Shown piece by piece: positions 41,426-49,978 of a stretch of 64,000 bases of DNA. Where the stretch lies: assembly GCF_034931005.1 (NCBI RefSeq), contig NZ_JAYGIN010000023.1, forward strand, positions 1 to 64,000, in the 5' to 3' direction. The notes under the pieces were generated by a model that worked only from the letters and a program-made list of their open reading frames with translations, did not search any database and was not told the origin of the DNA. Source of the DNA: Arcicella sp034931005. Lineage in GTDB: Bacteria; Bacteroidota; Bacteroidia; Cytophagales; Spirosomataceae. Positions within the stretch are counted from its first letter, which is position 1, and every line of letters begins with the position of its first letter. The translations under genes and the position numbers were made by a program.

Positions 41426-42634
41426 TTATACTCTTTCAATTATCACGGCATAGCCCATGCCAACGCCTATACACATAGAAATTAGGGCGTATTTTTTGTT
41501 TTGTTTTTGTAATTCTAAACTTGCCGTTTGGATGATACGAGTTCCCGACATTCCGAGGGGATGCCCTAAAGCAATTGCTCCTCCGTTTGGATTTACTCTT
41601 GGGTCATTATCGGCAATTCCTAAGTTGCGAGTAACAGCTAAACATTGAGCTGCGAAGGCTTCGTTAAACTCAATAACATCCATATCGTCAAGTGTCAAAC
41701 CTGCTTTTTTGAGTGCTTTTTGAGATGCTCCAACAGGACCAATTCCCATAATTCTTGGTTCAACTCCTACAATTGCAGAAGATACAATTCTTGCTCTCGG
41801 TGTTAAATTATAGGTTTTAATGGCATTTTCAGAAGCTAAAAACATCGCTGCTGAACCATCATTTAAACCTGCGGCATTTCCTGCGGTTACGCTCCCTCCT
41901 TCTTTTTTGAAAGCTGGTCTTAATGTCGCTAATTTTTCAAGCGTTGAACTTGGTTTTACAAATTCATCTTTGTCAAAAATAACCGTTTCACCTTTTTTAG
42001 GAGAGATTTCAACCCCGATAATTTCTTCTAAAAATCTTCCTGATTGTTGTGCTTTTGCGGCTTTTTGCTGTGAATTATACGCAAATAAATCTTGGTCTTC
42101 TCGGCTGATATTGTACATCTCTACCAAATTTTCAGCTGTCATTCCCATTGCATCAGTTCCGTACATTTTTTGCATTAAAGGATTGATAAAACGCCACCCA
42201 AAGCTGGAATCAAACATTTGAGCATCATTTCCAAATGGTTTTGAGGTTTTGGAAATGACCCAAGGACTACGAGTCATGTGTTCCATACCACCTGCAATCA
42301 TAATTTCGGCATCGCCAACTTGAATACTTCGAGACGCATCAACTACTGCCGACATTCCAGAAGCACAAAGACGATTGACCGTTTGAGCAGGAACTGTATA
42401 AGGTAAACCTGCTAATAATGTTGCCATACGAGCCACATTTCGATTGTCTTCTCCTGCTTGATTATGATTTCCGAGAATGACTTCATCAATCATTTCGACG
42501 GGAATATTTGGATTTCTTTTGACTAATTCTTTGATGGTCAAAGCAGCTAAATCGTCAGCTCTGACGGTCGATAAACTTCCTCCAAAACTTCCAATGGGTG
42601 TTCTGATGGCATCTATGATATATGATTGATTCAT
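41426..42634 (-). CDS. pcaF: 3-oxoadipyl-CoA thiolase
   Basis: 402 residues from the ATG at 42634 (MNQSYIIDAIRTPIGSFGGS); the upstream extension to 42691 is not thiolase-like. It cleaves 3-oxoadipyl-CoA with CoA to succinyl-CoA and acetyl-CoA, the last beta-ketoadipate step. Catalytic residues: Cys90 in VNRLCASGM, His358 in GGAIALGHPLG and Cys388 in MCIGVGMG. The CIGVG form in place of CxGGG is, from memory, usual in PcaF/PaaJ-type thiolases. Context with the CoA transferase 130 bp upstream and the other pca genes decides the substrate; by sequence alone acetoacetyl-CoA thiolase would be possible. Confidence 0.9.
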   Translation of the reverse strand: MNQSYIIDAIRTPIGSFGGSLSTVRADDLAALTIKELVKRNPNIPVEMIDEVILGNHNQAGEDNRNVARMATLLAGLPYTVPAQTVNRLCASGMSAVVDASRSIQVGDAEIMIAGGMEHMTRSPWVISKTSKPFGNDAQMFDSSFGWRFINPLMQKMYGTDAMGMTAENLVEMYNISREDQDLFAYNSQQKAAKAQQSGRFLEEIIGVEISPKKGETVIFDKDEFVKPSSTLEKLATLRPAFKKEGGSVTAGNAAGLNDGSAAMFLASENAIKTYNLTPRARIVSSAIVGVEPRIMGIGPVGASQKALKKAGLTLDDMDVIEFNEAFAAQCLAVTRNLGIADNDPRVNPNGGAIALGHPLGMSGTRIIQTASLELQKQNKKYALISMCIGVGMGYAVIIERV

Positions 42635-42764
42635 TTTTCGATGTTTGATGTTCGGGATTACAAATAGAACGCTGATGACGCTGATTTTCAATCACTGATA
42701 ATCGCAGATTTATTATAAATCCGTACTCCCCTAACTCATAATTTATAACTTATAACTACTTCCT

Positions 42765-44111
42765 CTATCCTAATTTCTCAATAAAATCAGCACTCGTTTT
42801 TGCTCTTACATCTTCCAAAGTAGCATTTGGCATCAACTCAATTAATGTCAATTTTCCATCTGGATAAGCAAAAACGGCTAAATCTGTAATGACCATATCA
42901 ACCACTCCTGCGGCAGTCAATGGCAATACGCATGAAGGCACAATTTTAGCAGAACCATCTGGATTGGTGTGCGTCATGGTGATAATTAAACGCTTTGCTC
43001 CTTTGGCTAAATCCATTGCACCGCCAACGCCCAAAAGCGGTTTATTAGGCACTGCCCAATTGGCTAAATTGGCAGATTCGTCACACTCTAAACCGCCCAT
43101 AATGGCAACGTCGATATGTTTTCCACGAATCATAGCGAAAGAATCAGCACTATCGAAATAGCTACTTCCTTTCAAAGCAGTTACGGGAATTTTACCAGCA
43201 TTTACGGGATAATCCATTGCTCCACCGCCATCAGTTGGTACTGGACCAACACCTAACATTCCGTTTTCTGTATGTAAAATAATGCCGTGTTCGTCGGTAA
43301 TTAAATCGGCTACTAAGGTCGGAATACCGATTCCTAAGTTTACGACATCGCCTTTTTGCAGTTCTTGTAAAGCACGCTTTGCCATGTTCATCCTACTTTC
43401 ATCTACTTTTTTAGAAGATGAAACCGAAGCCGAAGAACCTAAATCTTCAAGTGTAATTTTGGCTTCTACCAAATAATCTACAAAACAACCTTGCGTATGA
43501 ATAAATTCGGGAGCAATTTCTCCGACAGGAACAATTTCTTCAACCTCTGCAATCACTAAATCGGCGGCAGTTGCCATTGCTTTATTGAAATTATTTTCGG
43601 TCATTCGGTACTGTAAATTTCCTGCGGTATCGGCTCTCCAAGCACGAATAAAAGCTACATTTCCACGAATTCCTTTGATAAAAACTTGCTCTTCACCATC
43701 AATAATCTTGGTTTCACGACCTTGGGCAATTAGTGTTCCTGCCGAAGTTGGCGTGTAAAAACCACCAATACCTGCACCACCCGCACGAATGGCTTCGGCA
43801 AGTGTTCCTTGGGGGAGAAGTTCATATTCAACTTCACCACTTTGGGCTGCTTTTACGGCATCTGGATTGGACGTAAAAAATGAACCAATCATCTTTTTGA
43901 GTTGTCCATTTCTTAATAAACGACCACCGCCAAGTCCTGCTTCTCCTGTATTATTGCCAATAAAAGTTAAGTTTTTTGTACCAATTTCAGCCAATGCGTG
44001 CATCAAGTGAACTGGGTTTCCTGTCATACCAAAACCGCCTTGTAGCAATGTATCGCCATCTTTTACCATTTTGGCGGCGGTTTCTAAATCTATAATTGGA
44101 ACTTGTTTCAT
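42765..44111 (-). CDS. 3-oxoadipate CoA-transferase, A and B subunits fused
   Basis: 448 residues from the ATG at 44111 (MKQVPIIDLETAAKMVKDGD); an ATG at 44141 would add 10 residues. N-terminal half: CoA-transferase A subunit (LLQGGFGMTGNP, then FIGNNTGEAGLGGG). C-terminal half from about 235: B subunit with the catalytic Glu in HTENGMLGVGP (residue 282). A Ser-rich linker (SSASVSSSKK) joins them. PcaI and PcaJ are normally separate; the fused form resembles the animal SCOT layout. It moves CoA from succinyl-CoA to 3-oxoadipate, with pcaF next. Other 3-oxoacids remain possible, but pathway completeness argues for 3-oxoadipate. Confidence 0.88.
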   Translation of the reverse strand: MKQVPIIDLETAAKMVKDGDTLLQGGFGMTGNPVHLMHALAEIGTKNLTFIGNNTGEAGLGGGRLLRNGQLKKMIGSFFTSNPDAVKAAQSGEVEYELLPQGTLAEAIRAGGAGIGGFYTPTSAGTLIAQGRETKIIDGEEQVFIKGIRGNVAFIRAWRADTAGNLQYRMTENNFNKAMATAADLVIAEVEEIVPVGEIAPEFIHTQGCFVDYLVEAKITLEDLGSSASVSSSKKVDESRMNMAKRALQELQKGDVVNLGIGIPTLVADLITDEHGIILHTENGMLGVGPVPTDGGGAMDYPVNAGKIPVTALKGSSYFDSADSFAMIRGKHIDVAIMGGLECDESANLANWAVPNKPLLGVGGAMDLAKGAKRLIITMTHTNPDGSAKIVPSCVLPLTAAGVVDMVITDLAVFAYPDGKLTLIELMPNATLEDVRAKTSADFIEKLG

Positions 44112-44164
44112 TAAAGATTGTGTTTTTTGATTTAATTTCAATAATTTAGTAAAAAAACAGCGTT

Positions 44165-44404
44165 ATGATTACTTATCGCCCTATTGATGAGGTTATTAAC
44201 TTCATCACTTCATTTCCAAAACCAGAAGATGTTTTGGCATACAAAGCACCTGATTCTATTCAAAATAGAGTAGAGGATTTACTGTATAAAAAGCAAACCT
44301 CTTTTTTAAATGATGATGAAATTGAAGAAATGAATAAATTTTTACTTTTAGAACACATGATGCGTATGGCTAAAAAAAATGCCAAGAAAAAATTAGCACA
44401 ATGA
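44165..44404 (+). CDS. Small protein paired with HNH nuclease
   Basis: 79 residues, charged, all-alpha by appearance. It starts ITYRPIDEVINFITSFPKPE and has NRVEDLLYKKQTSFLNDDEI, then a Met/Lys-rich helix ending AKKNAKKKLAQ. The stop overlaps the HNH start by 4 bp (ATGA), so the two are translationally coupled. No named family recognised. From memory, similar 80-residue proteins with an LLEKNRxGxLxxEE-like middle occur before small HNH genes in other bacteria. A partner, antitoxin or adaptor role is possible but unproven. Confidence 0.75.
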   Translation: MITYRPIDEVINFITSFPKPEDVLAYKAPDSIQNRVEDLLYKKQTSFLNDDEIEEMNKFLLLEHMMRMAKKNAKKKLAQ

Positions 44405-44790
44405 GTAGATATATTTCTGAAAAAGATAGACAGTTTATTGCTCAATGTGCATCCTACTGCTGTGAGTATTGTTTATATTCTGATGATGATACTCTTTTCA
44501 AACATCAAATTGACCACATTATTAGTCTTAAACATGGTGGTAGTTCTGACCTTGAAAATTTAGCTTATGCTTGTTTTTTGTGTAACAATTCAAAAGGTAG
44601 TGATGTCGGTACTATTCTCCTTCCTGGTACTACATTTATTAGATTCTACAATCCTCGAACTGATAATTGGAATGACCATTTTGAACTTTACCATGGAGTT
44701 ATCTATGCAAAAAGTCAAATAGGTCAAGCAACTATTAAGATTTTAGAAATGAATAATGTGGACAGAATCATGGAAAAGAAAGAAGATTAA
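44401..44790 (+). CDS. HNH endonuclease
   Basis: 129 residues. An N-terminal zinc pair is in YCCEYCLYS (CxxC), the HNH core is HQIDHIISLKHGGSSDLENL (His, Asp-His), then ACFLCNNSKGSDVG supplies the second CxxC and the Asn. All HNH metal and catalytic positions are present, so it should be an active DNA nuclease. The tail (YNPRTDNWNDHFELYHGVIY) is typical of the small stand-alone type. It overlaps the preceding small gene and ends 6 bp from the convergent pobA stop. It reads against the pca genes on both sides, so it looks like an insertion. Possible toxin-antitoxin, defence or homing role; none is shown. Confidence 0.9.
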   Translation: MSRYISEKDRQFIAQCASYCCEYCLYSDDDTLFKHQIDHIISLKHGGSSDLENLAYACFLCNNSKGSDVGTILLPGTTFIRFYNPRTDNWNDHFELYHGVIYAKSQIGQATIKILEMNNVDRIMEKKED

Positions 44791-44796
44791 AATCAA

Positions 44797-45975
44797 CTAT
44801 CCAAACACCTCAAAAGGCAGTCCCACATAATTCTCTGCAATCGTTTTTTGATAGGCTTCTGAAATAGTCAGATAATCAAATTTTGATTTTTGTAGCAGAC
44901 TTTCAAAACTTCCTTCTTCTGTTTGTTTATGACAGAGATAAGTCATAAAATTTGAGAAATCTTGTACTCGCCAAACTCTCGCCAAGCACTTTTTGGTATA
45001 ATTATTAAGCCCTTCTTCGCTTCCTGATTGATAAAAATCGACTAATCCATTGGCTAAATTATGAATATCAGCTACTGCTAAATTCAAGCCTTTTGCTCCC
45101 GTTGGAGGAACAATATGAGCAGAATCGCCCGCTAAAAACAAACGTCCGAATTGCATATTATCAATCATGAAACTACGCATGGGCGTGATGCCTTTTTCAA
45201 AGATTTCACCACGATTGAGTTTCATTTCAAGGCGATTTTCGAGTTCATCCCAAATCATTTCATCCGACCAATTGTCAATCGAATCATCGTTGGAAACTTG
45301 CAAATACAAACGTACAATTTTCTCTGAACGCAAACTCGCCAACGCAAAACCGTTTGAATGATAGGCATAAATTAGTTCGTCGTAAGCGGGTTTTGCATAC
45401 GCTAAAATTCCTAACCAACTGAAAGGATATTCTATTTTATATTCTTTGTAAGAGTCTTTCGGAAGGGTTTTGCGTGCCAATCCATGAAAACCATCACAAC
45501 CACCCACAAAGTCGCAAGTCAATACAAATTCTTCTCCATTTTGGGTAAAATAGATGTTAGGATTAGCGGTTTCTAAGTCTGTAATTTTAGTAGCTTCGGC
45601 TTCAAAAATGATAGAAATATTGCGTTCTAAGCACGCTTTCACCAAGTCTTTCACCACTTCTTGTTGACCGTAAATAGTAACTTCCTTTTGCGTATATTTC
45701 TGAAAATCAATTCGTTGACTTACACCGTTATAATTGATATAACATCCGTGATGCACTAATCCTTCTTGATGCAATCTATCTGATACATTCAGACTATCGA
45801 AAACTTCAACGGTGTTATGTTCCAGCAAACCCGCACGCACACGATTTTCAATATATTCACGGCTTCTATTTTCGATAATGACTGACTCAATACCATTTTT
45901 ATGCAACGAAAGTGCTAACGTAAGTCCAGAAGGGCCCGCTCCGATGATACCGACTTTGGTTTTAATTTGATTCAT
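44797..45975 (-). CDS. pobA: 4-hydroxybenzoate 3-monooxygenase
   Basis: 392 residues, the standard PobA length. It hydroxylates 4-hydroxybenzoate to protocatechuate with NADPH and FAD. FAD fold: VGIIGAGPSGLTLALSLHK (GxGxxG), VGGCDGFHG (DG motif) and LFLAGDSAHIVPPTGAKGLN (GD motif). PobA-specific RAGLLEHNTVEVFDSL is present. The substrate region LIYAYHSNGFALASLRSEK keeps the Tyr, Ser and Arg positions known as Tyr201, Ser212 and Arg214 in Pseudomonas. It lies 4 bp after pcaL, so it is cotranscribed. Confidence 0.95.
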   Translation of the reverse strand: MNQIKTKVGIIGAGPSGLTLALSLHKNGIESVIIENRSREYIENRVRAGLLEHNTVEVFDSLNVSDRLHQEGLVHHGCYINYNGVSQRIDFQKYTQKEVTIYGQQEVVKDLVKACLERNISIIFEAEATKITDLETANPNIYFTQNGEEFVLTCDFVGGCDGFHGLARKTLPKDSYKEYKIEYPFSWLGILAYAKPAYDELIYAYHSNGFALASLRSEKIVRLYLQVSNDDSIDNWSDEMIWDELENRLEMKLNRGEIFEKGITPMRSFMIDNMQFGRLFLAGDSAHIVPPTGAKGLNLAVADIHNLANGLVDFYQSGSEEGLNNYTKKCLARVWRVQDFSNFMTYLCHKQTEEGSFESLLQKSKFDYLTISEAYQKTIAENYVGLPFEVFG

Positions 45976-45979
45976 CTTG

Positions 45980-47116
45980 CTAATAATTTATAGATAATTC
46001 CTTGAAAACATCCAATGCCAAATGAAAGGCATCATTGGCGGCAGGCAAGCCACAATAAATGGCAGATTGCATGATTACTTCTTTGATTTCGGCAACGGTT
46101 ACGCCATTATTGAAAGCGGCTTTTACGTGCATTTTAAACTCTGCTGGACGGTTCAACGCAATGAGCATTGCCATCGTTATCAAGCTCTTTTCTCGTTTGG
46201 CTAATTCGGGACGAGTCCAGATTTCGCCCCAAGCATATTTTGAGATAAATTCCTGAAAATCAGCATTAAATCCATTAATATTTGCCGTAGCTTTATCAAC
46301 ATGAGCATTCCCCAAAACGGTACGTCTGACGTGCATTCCTTTTTCAAAAACCGTTTCTCCTGCAATAAATTCAATAATATTTTCAGCAAATTCTTTCGGT
46401 AATTCAGTCGCAGACAAGTGTCTTGCATGAAGAACTCTAAGATGAGAAGCTGGTATTTCATTGGCAATAAATTCGGCTTGTTCTACATTCGTTACGGGGT
46501 CTTCATCGCCAGTAATGACCAAAGTTTCAACCGATACTTTTTGAAGTTCTTCTCTAAAGTCTGCATCACGAATAGCCGCACAACAATTGCAATATCCTGT
46601 TACATTGCTTCGCAAAAACATGGCGTGCGTTTGAGCTACTCTTTCGGGATTTTGGGTTCTAAAATCTTCGGTAAACCATCTTTCTATCGTGTCGTCCACA
46701 ATGGCTTGCATTCCGTTTGCTTTTAGCGTTTCGATGCGTCCGTTCCATCTTTCATCGTTGCCAATTTTTGCTCCTGTGTTGCATACAATGAGTTTTTTGA
46801 TACGATTTGGATAATTTAAGCCTAACCATTGCCCAATTAATCCGCCCATTGATAATCCACAAAAATAGGCTTCTGAAATGTTGAGTTGGTCTAATAAATC
46901 AATGACATCTTGTCCTAAAAGAGCAATTGTATAAGGAGAATCAACACCATGTTCTACACTTCCACCGTGTCCACGAGTATCATATTGTAAAACTCTGAAA
47001 TACGGAAGTAAATACGGAATTACTTCGTCCCACATCATCATTTCTGAACCCAATGAGTTAGAAAAAATTAAAACTGGACTGTTGGGTGTTCCTTGAATTT
47101 TATAGTTTGTTTGCAT
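45980..47116 (-). CDS. pcaL: PcaL: 3-oxoadipate enol-lactonase fused to 4-carboxymuconolactone decarboxylase
   Basis: 378 residues. Residues 1-255 are an alpha/beta hydrolase (PcaD): nucleophile Ser89 in CGLSMGGLIG, acid Asp206 in TGDEDPVTN, base His233 in LHARHLS. Residues 260-378 are the decarboxylase (PcaC): RRTVLGNAHVDKA, YAWGEIWTRPELAKREKSLI, and the active-site stretch QSAIYCGLPAANDAFHLA. The fusion converts 4-carboxymuconolactone through the enol-lactone to 3-oxoadipate. The D-C order is that of PcaL from actinomycetes and some Bacteroidota. A 13-bp hairpin separates it from pcaB. Confidence 0.94.
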   Translation of the reverse strand: MQTNYKIQGTPNSPVLIFSNSLGSEMMMWDEVIPYLLPYFRVLQYDTRGHGGSVEHGVDSPYTIALLGQDVIDLLDQLNISEAYFCGLSMGGLIGQWLGLNYPNRIKKLIVCNTGAKIGNDERWNGRIETLKANGMQAIVDDTIERWFTEDFRTQNPERVAQTHAMFLRSNVTGYCNCCAAIRDADFREELQKVSVETLVITGDEDPVTNVEQAEFIANEIPASHLRVLHARHLSATELPKEFAENIIEFIAGETVFEKGMHVRRTVLGNAHVDKATANINGFNADFQEFISKYAWGEIWTRPELAKREKSLITMAMLIALNRPAEFKMHVKAAFNNGVTVAEIKEVIMQSAIYCGLPAANDAFHLALDVFKELSINY

Positions 47117-47134
47117 TGTGTTTCGGTCGGATTT

Positions 47135-47168
47135 AACTCTTCTAAGGATTTGAAACCTTAGAAGAGTT
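47135..47168. repeat. REP-like hairpin inside the pca operon
   Basis: Perfect 13-bp stem AACTCTTCTAAGG/CCTTAGAAGAGTT with loop ATTTGAAA, in the 63 bp between pcaB and pcaL. No T run follows on the minus strand. Probably a palindromic intergenic repeat that may stabilise or process the mRNA. Confidence 0.7.
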
Positions 47169-47179
47169 CGTTTCTTAAT

Positions 47180-48493
47180 CTAATCTTTTCTCAAAATTCC
47201 ATCAATAATTTCTAAACTCAAACCAATGGAATTTTCGGGCTTGAAAAGTTCGTTTAATTCGCTTTCTGATAAATTAACCGATAATTCTATCAGTTTTTCT
47301 TTCAAATGTTTTTGTTCTGAAACGGCTGATTTACAGGCATTTTCTACCAATTCATGAGCCGCTGACTTCCCTATTTTTGAGGCTAAAGCTAATGAGACAT
47401 TTTCGGCATAAATCAAACCCTTCGTGATTTCAAGATTTGCTAACATTCGATTTTCGTCAACTTCTAAACCTTCTATTAATTCAATTCCACGCTCTAATGT
47501 TCCTGCGGTGAGTTGCATAATTTCGGTCAAAACTTCCCATTCAGAATGCCAAAGTCCCACCGAACGCTCATGTTCTTGTACCATTCCTGAAAGCATCGTC
47601 GCCACCAAGTGCGGTACTCGATTAGCGTTTGCCAAAATAGCCGTTGATGTCACAGGATTGCGTTTATGTGGCATCGTACTTGAACCACCTTTTCCAGCCG
47701 CCGCACCTTCAAACACCTCTCCTACTTCTGTTTGCATTAGAAGCGTAATATCTTTGGCAATTTTGCCCAAACTACCGTTCAAAACTCCTAAAACAGAGGC
47801 AAATTCGGTTAAATTATCTCTGTTTGTATGCCAAGAATTTGCCGTTTTTAGTGCCAAAATATCCGCAAAAATTAACTTTACTTTTTGATTTATCTGCTGA
47901 TTCTGACTGCCAACTGCTCCTGCTAATTGAATCACTAAAACTCGTTTTTTAGCCTCCTCAATTCTTGCTTTTGAACGAACAATACTCTCCAACCATAAAG
48001 CCGTTTTCAGACCAAATGTGATTGGTTTAGCTTGTTGTAAAAGCGTTCTGCCAATCATAAAAGTGTTGCGGTGTTTTTCAGTAATTACGATTAAATTTTG
48101 CTCTAAAAGCATCATTTTTTCTTCCAACCAATCAATAAAATCCTTGATTTGCAAAACTGTTGCCGTGTCCACCACATCCTGACTGGTTGCTCCTAAATGT
48201 ACATATTTGGCAGCTTCAACATCTTTGTTTTTAACAATTGCCGTCAATTGTTTTACCAACGGAATCGCCGCATTTCCACTCAATTTTATATCCGCTTTGA
48301 GTCGTTCAAAATCAATAAAATCAGTATGGCAACATTGTCCAATTATCTCAGCAGCCGAAACAGGAATTACGCCTTCTTTCGCTTGTGAAACCGCTAAAAC
48401 GGCTTCAAATTGTAGCATTTCAGCGACTACATTCTTATCAGAAAATAGTTCGTTGATTTCGCTTGAATAGAATATTTCGGAGTATAAACTCAT
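47180..48493 (-). CDS. pcaB: 3-carboxy-cis,cis-muconate cycloisomerase
   Basis: 437 residues, fumarase/aspartase superfamily. Conserved regions: YVHLGATSQDVVDTATVLQI (about 97-116), and the family signature GSSTMPHKRNP at 270-280. The segment MIGRTLLQQAKPITFGLKTA is typical of the PcaB subgroup, and PcaB-like GAVGSQNQQ follows near 192. It lactonises 3-carboxy-cis,cis-muconate to 4-carboxymuconolactone. The ATG overlaps the stop of pcaG by 4 bp, so the two are coupled. Adenylosuccinate lyase is excluded by context and the LLQQAKP motif. Confidence 0.94.
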   Translation of the reverse strand: MSLYSEIFYSSEINELFSDKNVVAEMLQFEAVLAVSQAKEGVIPVSAAEIIGQCCHTDFIDFERLKADIKLSGNAAIPLVKQLTAIVKNKDVEAAKYVHLGATSQDVVDTATVLQIKDFIDWLEEKMMLLEQNLIVITEKHRNTFMIGRTLLQQAKPITFGLKTALWLESIVRSKARIEEAKKRVLVIQLAGAVGSQNQQINQKVKLIFADILALKTANSWHTNRDNLTEFASVLGVLNGSLGKIAKDITLLMQTEVGEVFEGAAAGKGGSSTMPHKRNPVTSTAILANANRVPHLVATMLSGMVQEHERSVGLWHSEWEVLTEIMQLTAGTLERGIELIEGLEVDENRMLANLEITKGLIYAENVSLALASKIGKSAAHELVENACKSAVSEQKHLKEKLIELSVNLSESELNELFKPENSIGLSLEIIDGILRKD

Positions 48494-49029
48494 ATTTCAA
48501 AAAAGACAGTTTCGTTTTCGCCTTGCATATAAATATTGAACTCATATCGTGACAATGAACCGATTGCCCCATTTTTCTGAGCAATCAATGTTTTTCTTCT
48601 ATCTTTTTCAATAGAATTCAAAACCTCATCTTTTTCATTAAGTGCCACTTCGTCAGAAAAGTAAATCCTTGTATATGAATGAATTAGCTGTCCACGCATG
48701 AAAATAATGACCGTCAAATACGGAGCTTGTCCATTCACTGATTCGGGTTTAATGGTATGAAAAATGAATCGATTTTGAGCATCCGTTCCCGTCCCGAATC
48801 TACCAAAAAGTTGATTTTCACCGTCATTTTGCCAAATTTCGATGATGGCATCAGGAATGACATTATTATCTCCATCAAAAACTTTTCCGACGATGGTTAT
48901 TGCCTCTGGATGCTCAGTTGGATTGACCATTACGTTACCAACTAAACTTTTAAAATCATATAAATACTGCTCTGGCGTAAGGCTATATGCGAAATATGGG
49001 CCTACGGTTTGAGATGGAGTCTGTTTCAT
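48490..49029 (-). CDS. pcaG: Protocatechuate 3,4-dioxygenase alpha subunit
   Basis: 179 residues. The start KQTPSQTVGPYFAYSLTP is the classic PcaG opening. The intradiol beta-sandwich follows: VGKVFDGDNNVIPDAIIEIW, FGRFGTGTDAQNRFIFHTIK, PYLTVIIFMRGQLIHSYTRI. As expected for alpha subunits it lacks the iron-ligand Tyr/Tyr/His/His set, which is in the beta subunit. It pairs with PcaH to make the ferric ring-cleaving enzyme. An 89-bp AT-rich spacer with TTCGATTTTCGA repeats separates it from pcaH. Confidence 0.94.
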   Translation of the reverse strand: MKQTPSQTVGPYFAYSLTPEQYLYDFKSLVGNVMVNPTEHPEAITIVGKVFDGDNNVIPDAIIEIWQNDGENQLFGRFGTGTDAQNRFIFHTIKPESVNGQAPYLTVIIFMRGQLIHSYTRIYFSDEVALNEKDEVLNSIEKDRRKTLIAQKNGAIGSLSRYEFNIYMQGENETVFFEI

Positions 49030-49118
49030 TTTTTTTGATGATTGATGTTCGATTTTCGTTATTCGATTTTCGATTTGCTAAATTCAAACATCGAGCATCG
49101 AATTACAAACATTAAAAA

Positions 49119-49826
49119 CTATTGTTTTTCAAATGGCGTTGCGTTGTTTCCTCTCAACACAAAATCAAAGCGATAACCCAACGCAAAACTTGGTTCAGTG
49201 ATTGACAAATCGAATTGAGAAATCAATAAATCACGTCCTTGAGGTGGCACGCTCAAAAAAATCGGGTCATATTGTAAAAGTGGGTCACCTGGAAAATACA
49301 TTTGCGTGACCAAACGGTTAGTAATGTTTGCCCCAAATAACGAAAAGTGAATATGGTTTGGTCGCCACGCATTGTAATGATTTCCCCAAGGGTACGCCCC
49401 AGGTTTGATGGTATAGAATTTATAATTTCCTTCCGAATCCGTCAAACAACGCCCTGCACCCAAGAAATTAGGGTCGAGCGGAGCATCGTGTTGGTCAACT
49501 TTATGCACATAACGACCGCACGAATTGGCTTGCCAAATTTCGATTAAAGTATTCGGAATTGGCTGACCGTTTTCATTCAAAACCTTTCCATGAACAACAA
49601 TTCTTTCACCCAAAGGTTGACCGTTTACAATTGAATTTTTGGTCAAATCATTATCTAATATTCCTAAATTAAAATCACCAAAAACGGGTCCTGTCAGTTC
49701 AGAAAGCGATTGTTTTAATACCACCAATGGCTTAGTGGGAGCTCGTAAAACCGTTGAGGTATAGTCTGGAGATAAATACGGAGGCTGTACTTCTCTATCA
49801 AATTGATTATAAATAATGTTGCTCAT
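49119..49826 (-). CDS. pcaH: Protocatechuate 3,4-dioxygenase beta subunit
   Basis: 235 residues. It carries the non-haem ferric site: Tyr106 (GRYVHKVDQHDAPLDPNF), Tyr145 (KPGAYPWGNHYNAW), and His158 and His160 (RPNHIHFSLFG). The spacing equals that of Tyr108, Tyr147, His160 and His162 of the Pseudomonas enzyme. The C-terminus FALGYRFDFVLRGNNATPFE matches the family. It opens the protocatechuate ring between the two hydroxyls to give 3-carboxy-cis,cis-muconate. It is the first gene of the minus-strand pca operon, facing an AraC-type regulator. Confidence 0.96.
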   Translation of the reverse strand: MSNIIYNQFDREVQPPYLSPDYTSTVLRAPTKPLVVLKQSLSELTGPVFGDFNLGILDNDLTKNSIVNGQPLGERIVVHGKVLNENGQPIPNTLIEIWQANSCGRYVHKVDQHDAPLDPNFLGAGRCLTDSEGNYKFYTIKPGAYPWGNHYNAWRPNHIHFSLFGANITNRLVTQMYFPGDPLLQYDPIFLSVPPQGRDLLISQFDLSITEPSFALGYRFDFVLRGNNATPFEKQ

Positions 49827-49858
49827 TGATTCAATAATTATTTGGTTTGAATTCTATG

Positions 49859-49866
49859 CAAATGTA
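49859..49866 (-). promoter_or_regulatory. -7 box of the pca operon promoter
   Basis: On the minus strand TACATTTG fits the Bacteroidota -7 consensus TAnnTTTG and lies 33 bp before the pcaH ATG. No TTG -33 box is seen at the right distance, which fits a promoter that needs an activator. Confidence 0.5.
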
Positions 49867-49913
49867 TGACGTTGCAGCAGGTTCTTGTTGGATAAATTGA
49901 AATAAAAATTGCA

Positions 49914-49944
49914 CAATTCAAACATTTAATCAATATTTGAATTG
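49914..49944. promoter_or_regulatory. Inverted repeat, candidate operator for the AraC regulator
   Basis: CAATTCAAA (49914-49922) and TTTGAATTG (49936-49944) form a 9-bp inverted repeat with a 13-bp spacer. It lies about 50 bp upstream of the pcaH -7 box and 35 bp before the regulator ATG, where it could activate one gene and repress the other. Confidence 0.45.
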
Positions 49945-49978
49945 AAATAGTACCAGAATTTGCATTATTGAAACATCC

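Noticed and set aside
44401..44790. Group I intron or intein-borne homing nuclease
   Set aside because: The HNH gene is not inside a split gene or RNA; it forms its own two-gene unit between intact pca genes.
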